Of a DNA stretch of 64,000 nt, positions 31,172 through 41,790 are shown one piece after another (within the stretch, counting starts at the first letter, position 1; each line of letters begins with the position of its first letter). A program made the translations under genes and the position numbers. The stretch is from Corella eumyota (Eukaryota > Chordata > Ascidiacea > Phlebobranchia > Corellidae). The notes under the pieces are model-generated. The model did no database searches, was not told the origin of the DNA, and saw nothing but the letters and a program-made list of their open reading frames with translations. The stretch lies in NCBI GenBank assembly GCA_963082875.1, contig OY720103.1:9796001-9860000 (forward strand). Direction: 5' to 3'.

Positions 31172-34100
31172 TTCTTTTTTTTAATTCCCTTTGAGCAATA
31201 GCATTATCATTTGTAAGTTGTAGGTTCCTGCTTCCTTGTGAATGTTTGTAAATTATAACATAAGCAACAAAAAATGTAAAAAAAGGTTGCAAAGTTGAAA
31301 GTCATAACAGCAATGGAAAACTGCCAAGAAAGATCTTGTTTAGTTACGAAAATCTTCGGCATACACACACTTTGAGAGCTATAATATCTAAAAAAAAAAT
31401 TTAATAATAATTTTAAATGTTTTTTTTTTCCAGAATTATTACATGTTTTTTTTTGTAAAACCTACCCAAAATACTTTGATATTTGGTGGGATAAATCTGG
31501 AAACCTCTTCATTTGAATGTCTTGTAATTCTGACCATGTTTTTGCAAACTTAATTTGATCAATAATCAAAGGCGATAAGTTTAAATATTCTTCAGTTACA
31601 TTTGCAGGGTAAATTTTAGTTCGAAGAATAAGGAAGTTTTGATAATCTAAATCAATTACATTAATGTTACAAAAAGTTGATATTTTAACTAAAAACTAAA
31701 CTTTAAACTAAGTTAGGGTTCACACTGTCAGCTTGGTGTAGTAGTCAGTACAATTTCTTGGGTTTAATTCCCAGTGATCTCATGCTGTAGCGTTCTTAAG
31801 AAAGGTGCCATTAACGAAATAAAATCCTGCCGAGCCAGCACTTAATCAGCAGCTTAATAATAAGGTAATCTATAATATTCTAAAGTGCCACAAAGAATTT
31901 AAGACAGGGTCGGGGTAAATGATGTTACTTTATTTTTTATTTATTTTTTTTGTATAAAAATTTATCCTCGATGTGGGAAAGTCGAATGTGCAACTTAAAC
32001 ATAAAGTAACATAAGTTACTCCGACCCAGTCTCGAGTTGCCTATGGCAGTTTGGGATATTATAGATTATAATTGGCCGATAGTTATACTGCTGATTAAGT
32101 GCTGGCTCAGCAGGAGTTTATACCGTTTATAGCGCCTTACTCAAGGACGCAACAGCATGAGATCAGTGGGGATTAAACCCACGACCTTATGTGTTGTGTA
32201 GCAAGTGTTCTAATCACAACACCATGCTACCGGTTAAAGATTAGGTCGCACATTCGACCTTTCCATATCGAAGATGAAGATATATACAAAAAAAACATTA
32301 AGAATAAATTTGTAAAATTTTATATTTAAAAATAAATAAAAAAACAAAAATGTTTTAAACTTGACCTTTAAAGCCAACTTCAGTTGAGTTAAAGAAAGGA
32401 CTTTTAGTACGGAAATTAACTTCTTGAGTAAACATGGTTTGAAAGGCATTTGCAAGTGGTATAAATGCAAGCACAGCAGAAAAACACCAAGTCAACAAAA
32501 CTGCAACAACTACATGTCTTGTTTTAGGAAAATGCAGAGATGCAAAAGGCTAAAAAAATGTTTTTTTCAGTCTGATAATTTCAATTTATTGCCTGCATGG
32601 TGTTGTAGTGGTCAGAACACTTGCTACAGTACATGAAGTCTGGGGTTCGATCCCCACTGTCCTCATGCTTTATACGACAGTATGAACCCCTGCTAAGCCG
32701 ACACTTAATCAGCAGCTTAATTATCAAGCAATTATTATCTATAATAATAAACTGCCAAAGTCGACTCGAGACTGGGTCAGGGTAACTGACGCTACTCTAG
32801 GTTTAGGTAGGTCGAAAGTCGACCTTTCCACATCTAGGATAGACATAAAAAAAACTTAACCTTTTGTTACGATTTACCTTTAAAATACAAAAAAGACGAT
32901 AGGATGTCAATAAAGCCATTGTAACCACCGAAGTCTCGCTTGACAACACAATAAGAATACCCAAGACAGTACACAAGGTGCTAGATCTCCATATTCGACT
33001 ATATGCACAATATCGATCTAAAAAATCATAAAACTTGCTTTAAAATAAGTAAAGTTGTAAAAAAATTCTGTTTAAATAAGTTATATATCATTTTTTTGTT
33101 TATTTTCTTGTATATATCTTTATCCTCGATGTGGGAAAGTCGAATGCGCAACTTAAACATAGAGTAACATAAATTTCTCCGACCCAGTCTCGAGTTGCCT
33201 GTGGCAGTTTGGGATATTATAGACTATAATTGTCCAATAATTATACTGCTGATTAAGTGCTGGCTCAGCAGGAGTTCATACCGTTTGTAGCGACTTACTA
33301 AAGGGCGCTACAGCATGATATCGGTGGGGATTAAACCCACGACCTCATATGTGGTGTAGCAAGTGTTCTTACCACTACACCACGCTGCCGGTTATTCACC
33401 TACATACCTTGATAATACACCCCAACAATGGCGAGACATACTAAATATAATCCCATAAGAAAATCAGCAACTGCCAAGTTTATAACAAATATTTCGTTTG
33501 CAGATATAGATTTAGATGTTTCATTTCTTATACTCTTTATGATTCCGCCAATTACAGCCTAAATTTTTTTTATATGTATTTATTTTCAATGTGGAAAGGT
33601 TTACTTTATGACCTAAACATAGAGTAACATCAGTTACCCAGACCCAGTCTTGAGGTGCCTTTGGCAGTTTGGGATAATATAAATTATAATTGCCTGCTGA
33701 TTAAGTATTTGGTTACCAGAAGTTCATACTCTTTATAAAGCCCTACTCAAGAGCATGCGAGCAACTGGGATTGAACCCAGGGCCTGATGTAGTGAAGGCA
33801 AGTGTTCTAACCAATGCATTAAGCTGCCGGTTGCACAATACCGCATTAACATTACAACATATGGCCGGGGTTTGGTGACCATGCCATAACATACTTAAAA
33901 TCTTTATGTAAACATTAATACTTTTGGCATGTTTTAAATCATTAAATTGATTTTTAAATCATTAAAGTTATTTTTTCCCGCATTTCTCATTGTCGTAATA
34001 TTAATTGTTTATCGTATTTATTATTTACTTTTATCAATGCGCGAAAAACCAAAAGAAAAAAAAATGTGGCATTAGGAATAAACAAATCAGTAAAAATTAA

Positions 34101-37100
34101 AAAGTATTCTTGTTTAAAAGGTTTTACCAAATTTCCACAGATAGCAAAAATTCCCATAAACCAAATTCCAAAATATCGTAAAATATTATTTCCGATAAGA
34201 TTTTGTGTTGATGAAATGATATCTTGTTTTGAAGGGCATTCATCTGTTCCATCTTTACAGTCAAAAACACCGTTCCCTACCTGTTTAATTACAACTTATT
34301 ATTTAATCAACATAACTAGAAAAAGTGGGTTTTGAAGACAGATTAGAAGACTGTCGTAAACTACCGGCAGCATGGTGTAGTGGTCAGAACGGGGACCAGA
34401 AGCTTTGACCGTAAGAAGCTTCGGCCAGAAGGTTCAGCCTGCAAAAAACGCTGGGGGGTCAGTGACGAAATTGCCGCGTAAAATGTCAGCTTAAGACCAT
34501 ATTTTACTCCACGCTGCCGGTTAAGAAGTTGACCTTCCCACATCGAGAATTAAGATATATATAATAAAAAAAAAAAAATACTCAATAAATTTAAGTTATT
34601 AAACTAACTTTTTGTCTCGGTACAAACAATGGAATTTTATTTTCACAATAAAATCTGCCATCATTGGTGCAACTTATTTCATCAGATTGATTAACACAGT
34701 TTATTATTCCATCGCAAACTTCTTGTTGACTAATAGACACCACCTACAAAAAAAAATGTCTTATACCATGAGGTCTCAGAATTTCGACATATTTGATCAT
34801 ATAAAATTACTGGCAGCGTGGTGTAGTGGTCAGAGCATTTACACCACTACATTTTTTAAGGTCTTAGGTTCAATCCCCAATGCTTTCATGCTGTAGCGCC
34901 CTTCTAGTAAGGCACAATAAACCTGATGAACTCCAACTGAGTTAGCACTTAATCAGCAGCAAAATTATCAAATTATATTTTATAATATTCCAAACTGCCA
35001 TACCAACTTGAGACTGGGTGAGAGTAACGGTAGTTAATCCATGTTAAGGTCGTGAATTCGACCTTTCCACATCAAATATAATTTATACAAAAAAAGGCTT
35101 ACCCTTATATCATTTGTCTGACAAAAAAAACGTTTTCTATCATGGCACAATTTTAAATTTTCATCATCCAATAAAAAATCGTCACCAAAATCTTTATAAC
35201 GGAAGGAACTCAAAATTTTATAGAAAGACTCTATTTTTCCATTGCAACATTTTGCTATAGCCTGTTTCTGAAGGTCCACGCAACAATTAGTTTGATTGAA
35301 TGTAATTGAAGATATATTACAATACTTAAAATTTTCAGGACGAAAATTAATGAACCTAAAAAAATGTTTTTTACATTTTTATTCTCGATGTGGAAAAGTC
35401 GAATGCGCGACTTAAACATAGAGTATCATCAATATCTCGGACCCAGTCTTAAGTTGCCTGTGGCAGTTTGAAATAATATAAATTATAATTGCCTGATAAT
35501 TATGCTGCTGATTAAGTGCTGGCTCAGCAGAAGTTCATACCGTTTATAGTGCCCTACTCAAGGGCGCTACAGCATAAGAGCAGTGGGGATTGAACCCACA
35601 ACCTCATGTGTGGTGTAGCAAGTGTTCTTACCACTACACCACGCTGCCGATGCACTACACCACACAAGATAAAATCAGATTTTAAAAATATAATATTATT
35701 TTTGTACATTATTTATAGGATAAAAAATAAAAGTGTAGTTTTATAACGACCATAATTTTACCCGACTGAATAATCTATAGAGCACTGATTTAAATGTTGT
35801 ATATTTCTATAACATGCATTCGTCATCAGCAGTTATGCAATCTTGAAAACCATCGCAGAATGTACCAATTTCAATCTCACAAGAATAGTAAGTTTCACAC
35901 CTACAAACAAATTGTTTTATTTTACTTTTTTTGTATATATCTTTATCCTCGATGTGGGAAAGTCGATTGCGCGACTTAAACATAGAGTAACATAAGTTAC
36001 TCCAACCCAGTCTCAAGTTGCCTGTGGCAGTTTGGGATATTATAGAGACTATAAATGCCCGGTAATTATGCTGCTGATTAATTGCTGGCTCAGCAGGGGT
36101 TCATACCGTTTATAGCGCCTTACTCAAGGGCGCTACAGCTTAAGTTCAGTGGGGATTGGACCCACGACCTCATGTGTGGTGTAACAAGTGTTCTTACTGC
36201 TACACCACGCTGCCATTTAAAATTTTTTTATTTTACCTTTTTAATGAATAATTCTTGTTTTTATCTTAAGTTTGACTTTACTAATTTTTTTTAAATATAT
36301 CTTTATCCTTGATGTGGAAAGGTCGACTCCACAACCTAAACATAGAGTAACATTAGTTACCCCAACCTAGTCATGAATTGCTTTTGGCAGTTTGGGATAT
36401 TATAGATTATAATTGTCTGATAATTTTGTGCTGGCTTAGCATGAGAACATTGGGGATAGAACCCAGGACCTTATGTAATGTAGTAGTGTTCTAACTAATA
36501 CACCACCTGCTGTTTTTTTTACCCTTTAATAAAAAATCCGTGGTAAAAACACTTGCCAAACCACCATGAGGTCGTTGGTTCAATCCCCACTGCTTAAGTA
36601 AGGCGTTATAAATGGTTTGCTGGGCCAGCACTTAATCAGCAGCATAGTTACCCAACCTTCCCACATCGAGGATAAAGATATATACAACAAAAAAGAAGAA
36701 AAGATAGTTTAAGTCTCAAAATTCACAAATTTGTTAAATTTGCTAAACACTTAATAAAAACTCCACCTGCACTTTTGTCCTTGTTTTGAAGCTTCAGTAC
36801 ACAACATCGGAGAATGGCAAAACTGAGGACTAAACATAGCATAAAAAGCAATCAAATTAAAAAAAAACTAAAAGTTTTGAAACAAATAGATATTATAATG
36901 TTTTGTATCTTACATGTGGTTTATACAATCATGTTTTTTGTTTTTATGTAAATTTGTCCTTAATGTGGGAAGGCTGACTTCACAGCTTAGACATAAAGTA
37001 ACATTAGTTACCCCATCCCAGTCTTAAGTTGCCTTATACAACGGCACTACAGTATAAAAGCAGCGGAGATCGATCCCAGATATAAACTCCTCCGGAGCCA

Positions 37101-38794
37101 ACACTTAATTAGTAGCTTAATTATCGGGCAATAATATCCCAAACTGGCAAAACTTAACTCGAGACTGAGTCAGGGTAACAATGTTACTGTATGTTTAGGT
37201 CGTGAAGTCGACCTTTCCACATCAGGGATAAAGATATATTAAAAAAATACTGTAAAAAAATAAATTACTTTTCATCCATTTGATTTTCACAATCCGCATA
37301 CCCATTACAGACACTTGTTTTGTTCACACAAGTTATATTATCACATGCGATTTCCCCAGCTTTACAGATGTTGTTTTTTATACTGTAAAAAATAACAAAA
37401 ATATTAAAATACTTTCAGTCAGGTTTTAAATGCAACATGATGTTCTGGGTTCCCAAATGTTAAAAATTTTGAATTTCTTTTCGTAAAATTGGTTATGCGA
37501 TATTGCCAGAATATATCCAGCACCATGGGGTTGTGGTAGGAACACTTGCTACACCATTCATTAGGTCGTGGGTTCAATCCCCACTGATCTCATGCTGTAG
37601 CGCTTTTAAGTAAGGCGCTATAAACGGTATGAACTCCTGCTGAGACAGCACTTAATCAGCAGCATAATTACTGGGCAATTATAATCTATATAATATCCCA
37701 AACTGCCACAGGCAACTCGAGACTGGGTCGGAGTAACTGATGTTACTCTATGTTTAAGTCGCGCATTTGACTTTCCCACATCAAAAATAATAATATATAC
37801 AAAAAGAAATGTATATATTTATAACAATTGAACATAAATATAGGTATTAAAGTTTTATATAGTTTAAAATTTTTTAAACAGAATTCTAAACCTTATACAT
37901 AAAATTTTAACTACATAATACCTGGTAGATGTTGATGCAAACGATGTGATATGTTTGCATAATTCTGTGAACATTTTCGGTTGATTTTGGCAAAGACATT
38001 CATCCGATAAATCTGGACAATCGATTTTTCCATCACAAACACTTTTCTTTTTGATTAAAGTAGATTCAAAGCATTTCCAACAAGCAGTTTCGTTTAACAC
38101 CAAACTTTTTATTTGAACAAAGCTTAAAAATACATACATTAAACGAAAAATATACCGGCAGCGTGGTGTAGTGGTAAGAACACTTGCTACACCACACACG
38201 AAGTTGTGGGTTCAATCCCAACTGATCTCATGCTGTAGCACCCTTGACTTTGGCAATTTTGGATATTATAGATTATAATTGCCCGATATTCATGCTGCTG
38301 ATTAAGTGCTGGCTCAGCAGGAGATCGTACCGTTTATAGCGCCTTACTTAAGGGCGCAACAGCAAAAGATCAGTGGGGATCGAACCCAGAACCTCATGTA
38401 GTGTAGAAAGTAGTCTAATCACTACACCATGCTGCCAAATAATTGTTACCATTACTGACATGCTAAAAACATAAGTAATAAAAATTATATTTACCTGGTG
38501 TTTACATTTTCTTCTTTATTAAAACACAAATCTTCTCCGTTTTGACAGTCGGCAATAAAATCATACAACAGAATTTGGGGTAAGAAGTATGGGTAATTTC
38601 TTGAGCATTGAAACCCTCGATCATAGGAAATTATACAACATGTTGGATAATTGCCATTCAATATTTGGTTTCGCCAACAAATTGTTTTGTTTGGGCCGCT
38701 CCTACAGAATATTGAATCAGATCGATATGGACATTCAAAAACTAATTCTGGATGAAGATTTGAATATTCATCAAGGGTTTCATAATCAGGAAGC
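31172..38794 (-). CDS. LDL-receptor class A repeat GPCR (relaxin receptor / GRL101-like), partial
   Basis: Rhodopsin-family receptor with extracellular LDLa modules. Exons in order: 38495-38794, 37922-38122, 37269-37382, 36767-36829, 35814-35900, 35103-35355, 34609-34743, 34128-34280, 33408-33558, 32878-33017, 32366-32549, 31466-31646, 31172-31387; phases fit across all junctions. LDLa cores: SVCDGKIDCPDLSDEC, SVCNGYADCENQMDE, TFCDGFQDCITADDEC, EVCDGIINCVNQSDE, VFDCKDGTDEC. TM1 YFGIWFMGIFAICGNLAV; TM2 FVINLAVADFLMGLYL; TM3 LGILIVLSSETSVVTMALL; TM4 HVVVAVLLTWCFSAVLAF; TM5 SWQFSIAVMTFNFATFF. No leucine-rich repeats lie between the LDLa modules and TM1. The second extracellular loop is about 100 residues. 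In the TM5 exon a frame change is needed within a T-run near 31265-31290 to reach FVAYVIIYKHS. TM6 and TM7 were not found before copy A begins. Confidence 0.85.
31945..32233 (-). repeat. tRNA-SINE, young, reverse
   Basis: GPCR intron. Preceded by a worn sense copy (31725-31930) and followed by the tail of another (32240-32300). Confidence 0.83.
32596..32855 (+). repeat. tRNA-SINE, sense
   Basis: GPCR intron between the TM3 and TM4 exons. The tail is the cacatctaggatagac variant. Confidence 0.75.
33098..33391 (-). repeat. tRNA-SINE, young, reverse
   Basis: Ends only 17 bases from the TM2 exon (33408). Confidence 0.85.
33565..33832 (-). repeat. tRNA-SINE, old, reverse
   Basis: Begins 7 bases upstream of the TM2 exon acceptor, so SINE tail sequence supplies part of the acceptor's pyrimidine tract. 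Confidence 0.72.
33850..34060. repeat. Dispersed repeat, second copy
   Basis: Second copy of the 10890-11110 repeat, in the same orientation, beside the TM1 exon of the LDLa GPCR. Confidence 0.6.
34363..34565. repeat. SINE head pair enclosing an unrelated insert
   Basis: A sense head (ccggcagcatggtgtagtgg) and a reverse head end (ccacgctgccgg) face each other around about 110 bp of GC-richer sequence (34390-34508) with the small dyad gaagctt/aagcttc. A SINE tail follows. Confidence 0.6.
34810..35095 (+). repeat. tRNA-SINE, sense
   Basis: GPCR intron just upstream of the exon at 35103; old-type features (aaggtcgtgaattcgacc). Confidence 0.75.
35372..35650 (-). repeat. tRNA-SINE, young, reverse
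   Basis: Full-length copy 16 bases upstream of the exon ending at 35355. Confidence 0.83.
35925..36215 (-). repeat. tRNA-SINE, young, reverse
   Basis: Full-length; an older reverse copy follows at 36295-36512 and a shortened sense copy at 36540-36690. Confidence 0.83.
36945..37235. repeat. Head-to-head old SINE halves
   Basis: A reverse tail half (36950-37080) is joined to a sense half (37080-37235), both of the old subfamily. Confidence 0.6.
37520..37806 (+). repeat. tRNA-SINE, young, sense
   Basis: GPCR intron between LDLa exons; head slightly worn (agcaccatggggttgtgg). Confidence 0.82.
38157..38437. repeat. SINE head (sense) joined to a reverse SINE
   Basis: A sense head at 38157-38240 is followed without a gap by a reverse copy lacking its tail (38243-38437), another head-to-head junction. 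Confidence 0.7.
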
Positions 38795-38929
38795 CTGTAT
38801 TAAAATTAAAAGGTGTAATACAAATTACTGTTCTAGATTATTGTGCATATTTTTGTACTGAAGTAATGTATGTTTTTTGCTTTTTTTATTCATGAATTTG
38901 ATTTTGAAATTTTTCCTTTATTAATTTTT

Positions 38930-39215
38930 TTTTGTATATATCTTTATCCTCGATATAAGAAGGTCGAATGCGCAACCTAAACATAGAGTAACATCAGTTA
39001 CTCCGACCCAGTCTCGAGTTGCCTGTGACAGTTTGGGATATTATAAATATTAGTTGCCGATAATTATGCTGCTGATTAAGTGTTGGCTCAGCAGGAGTTC
39101 GTACCGTTTTAGCGCTTTACTCAAGAGCGCTACAGATTGAGATCAGTGGGAATTTAACCCACAACCCCAAGGTGGTGTAGCAAGTGTTCTTACCCCCACA
39201 GCACGCTGCCGTGTG
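38930..39215 (-). repeat. tRNA-SINE, reverse
   Basis: First of two neighbouring reverse copies; the extra tgctacaccacgctgccc after its head is shared with the next copy. Confidence 0.8.
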
Positions 39216-39270
39216 CTACACCACGCTGCCCAAATTTCTTTAATTCGTAAGAAATTTTAATATAAAAAAG

Positions 39271-39587
39271 TTTTTTTTTGTATATATCTTTATCCTCGTC
39301 GTGGGCAGTCGAATGCGCAACCTAAACACACAGCAACGTAACATTAGTTATTCTGACCCAGTCTCGAATTGCCTTTAGCAGTTTGGGACATTATATAGAA
39401 TATAATTTCCCGATAATTATGCTGCTGATTAAGTGCTGGTTCAGCAGTAGTTTATACCGTTTATAGCGTCTTACTCAAGGGCGCTACAGCATAGGAGCAA
39501 GGGGAATTTAACCCACAACCCCATGTTGGTGTAGAAAGGGTTCTTACCACCACACCATGCTGCCATGTGCTACACCGCGCTGCCCAA
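39271..39587 (-). repeat. tRNA-SINE, reverse
   Basis: Like its neighbour, it carries a second head end (tgctacaccgcgctgccc) and is followed by the same caaatttc(t/g)ttaat, so the pair arose by local duplication. Confidence 0.8.
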
Positions 39588-39662
39588 ATTTCGTTAATGC
39601 GTAAACCATTAAATTCACGATAAGTTTATTATAATCATAGTCAAAATAGTATTCATTTCCAT

Positions 39663-40201
39663 AGGTGGGCACAGTTAATCGAAAAAGCAACTTCGTTAAA
39701 TGGTTATTCGTTACACAATACAGTAACTTCTCTAATGTTTTTTCGTTAAATTAAACCAAGTGTAACGGAAGTTATCGTTGAACGTTAACGTGAAAATTTA
39801 ATTAAAACAAACAAAGAAATTACCTTTTTTATAAAAAAAATAGTTTTTTTCTTAATCGATGTTTTAACTAGACGAAAATGGTTTAGAAGAAGTTTTTAAA
39901 ACTGGCATAGGCCTAATGCCGAAATTACAGTGGCCGGATAGTAATTACTTACATCGTTTAAAAATTTCAACGTTTAAACCCGATAACCGGCGATATTAAA
40001 CATATATATTCCTTATATTACCATGGATTTACTTGTAAAATATTGAGTTAACGGGCTTAATTTAACGGAAGTACAATTTAACGAAAGTTAACAGGTCCGA
40101 TAACGATTTTTAAAATTAACTTAAAAGTTAACTTTTAACAAAAAATTCCACTTCGTTATTTAACGTTTAGCGCATTAACGATTTAGTGCCCACCTTTGTT
40201 C
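39663..40201. mobile_element. hAT-type MITE, first of a tandem pair
   Basis: About 539 bp with ends aggtgggcacag and gtgcccacctttg, between atttccat target duplications at 39655-39662 and 40202-40209. The interior has many taacg/cgtta-type motifs and no coding capacity. The ggtgggca ends and 8-bp duplication fit the hAT superfamily. Confidence 0.82.
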
Positions 40202-40209
40202 ATTTCCAT

Positions 40210-40743
40210 CAAAGGTGGGCACAGTTAACCGAGAAAGTAACTTCGTTAAGTGGTAATTCGTTACATAGTATATTAACTTCGTTAACGTTAATAAGTTCGA
40301 TATCGATAAACGTTAAAATTTAAATAAAACAAACAAAGAAACGACCCTATTTTAAAAAAACAGCAGTTTTTATCTTAGTTGATATTTTAACTACACGAAC
40401 GTAAGTTTAAATGACGTTTTCAAAACTGCATCGTTTAAAATTTCAATACAATGTCGTCAATACATCGTTTATACGTCAGTCAATACTCGACAATACATTC
40501 TTTAAAATTGAAACGATTCAACCCAAAAAACGGCAAAATAAAACATATATACTTTTATATTACCATGGTAAACTTGTAAAAATATTAAATTAACGGATTT
40601 AATTTAACGGAAGCACAATTTAACGAAAATTAACAGGTCCGTTAACGATTTTTAAAGTTAACTTAAAAGTTAAATTTTATTGAAAAATTTAACTTCATTA
40701 ATTAACGATTAACGCATTAACGGTTCAGTGCCTACCTTTGATG
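40210..40743. mobile_element. hAT-type MITE, second of a tandem pair
   Basis: About 534 bp, same orientation as its neighbour and clearly similar. Ends caaaggtgggcac and gtgcctacctttg; atttccat flanks at 40202-40209 and 40744-40751. Confidence 0.82.
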
Positions 40744-41441
40744 ATTTCCATAAACTTTCCATCCAAGTGTCAAAAGAGCAATAACCAAGTAGTAGTTCAT
40801 TTTTAAAATCTAACATAACAAAAAATTCAAATTTAATTTTAAACCTTATAGTTTAGGTACAATTTTTGTTTTCAAAATAAGCAAGCAACTCTAAAGCAAC
40901 TTTTTCTAACTCCCTAGACACTTGCACATATTGTCATTATATCTATGTTATGGTTTATTTATGTAATAAATTATACTGTAGGGTTTTCTTAACGTTTTAA
41001 TTAAATTAATAATATTAATGGTAGGATGGTGGTTTATGGTTTATTGAATTTTGGGTTGTGGTTTGTTAATTGTATGATTTGGGGTCACCACAGGTTCTAT
41101 CATAGCCTTTATTGCTAAAGTCTATGATAAACCTGACTATTTAATTAATAAATTGTTTAAGATTTAAGACTCCGTTTATCTTGAATTGCACCTAAGCTTT
41201 CTGTTTAATTTAACTTGATATTAACAAACTTTTAACTAAGGATTGCGAGTTATATTGTACATACAAATAATATAAAACAAGTACTTGATTACACTAAATG
41301 CGCAATACTAAATAAAACTAACATTACACTAAATTAATAATATGAAAATTTAAAATCCTTTTATGTAATGGCTTTTAAAGAACGTTATTAACACTACCCA
41401 ACCGTAGTCGGCTTATGATAACAACTTTTTTTTATATAGCC

Positions 41442-41670
41442 GGCAGCGTGGTGTAGTGGTCAGAACACTTTTTACACTACATGAGGTCGTGGGTTTGGTC
41501 CCCAGTGATTCCATGCTGTAGCGCCATTTACACCTGCTGAGCTAGCACCTAATCAGCAGCTTAATTATCGGGCAATTTTATTCTATAATATCCCTGGGTT
41601 AGGGCAACAAATATTACTCTGTGTTTAAGCTGTAAAGTTAACCTTTCCAAATTAAAAATAAAAAAATACA
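41442..41670 (+). repeat. tRNA-SINE, internally deleted, sense
   Basis: Good head (gccggcagcgtggtgtagtg), short central part, old-type tail. Confidence 0.75.
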
Positions 41671-41790
41671 ACAAAAAAACCTATTAAATATTTAAAATAC
41701 AGTTTTGAAATGTAGTTAATTTTGCTTACGAATTTTTTTTAATTTAAAATTTTTTTTTTTTATTCTTGTAAAATTAATTTTTTAGTTTAC

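Larger units (their letters stand above)
39619..40800 (-). pseudogene. Candidate signal-peptide exon split by two MITEs
   Basis: From the ATG at 40800 the minus strand reads MNYYLVIALLTLGWKVYGN, a good signal peptide, and runs straight into a MITE at 40744. Beyond both MITEs the frame goes on as EYYFDYDYNKLI (39654-39619) to a possible donor. The three 8-bp atttccat copies show that this was one stretch before insertion. It lies upstream of the first LDLa exon on the same strand and may be exon 1 of that receptor, but its phase does not join directly to the exon at 38794, so an exon may be missing or the link is wrong. Confidence 0.45.
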
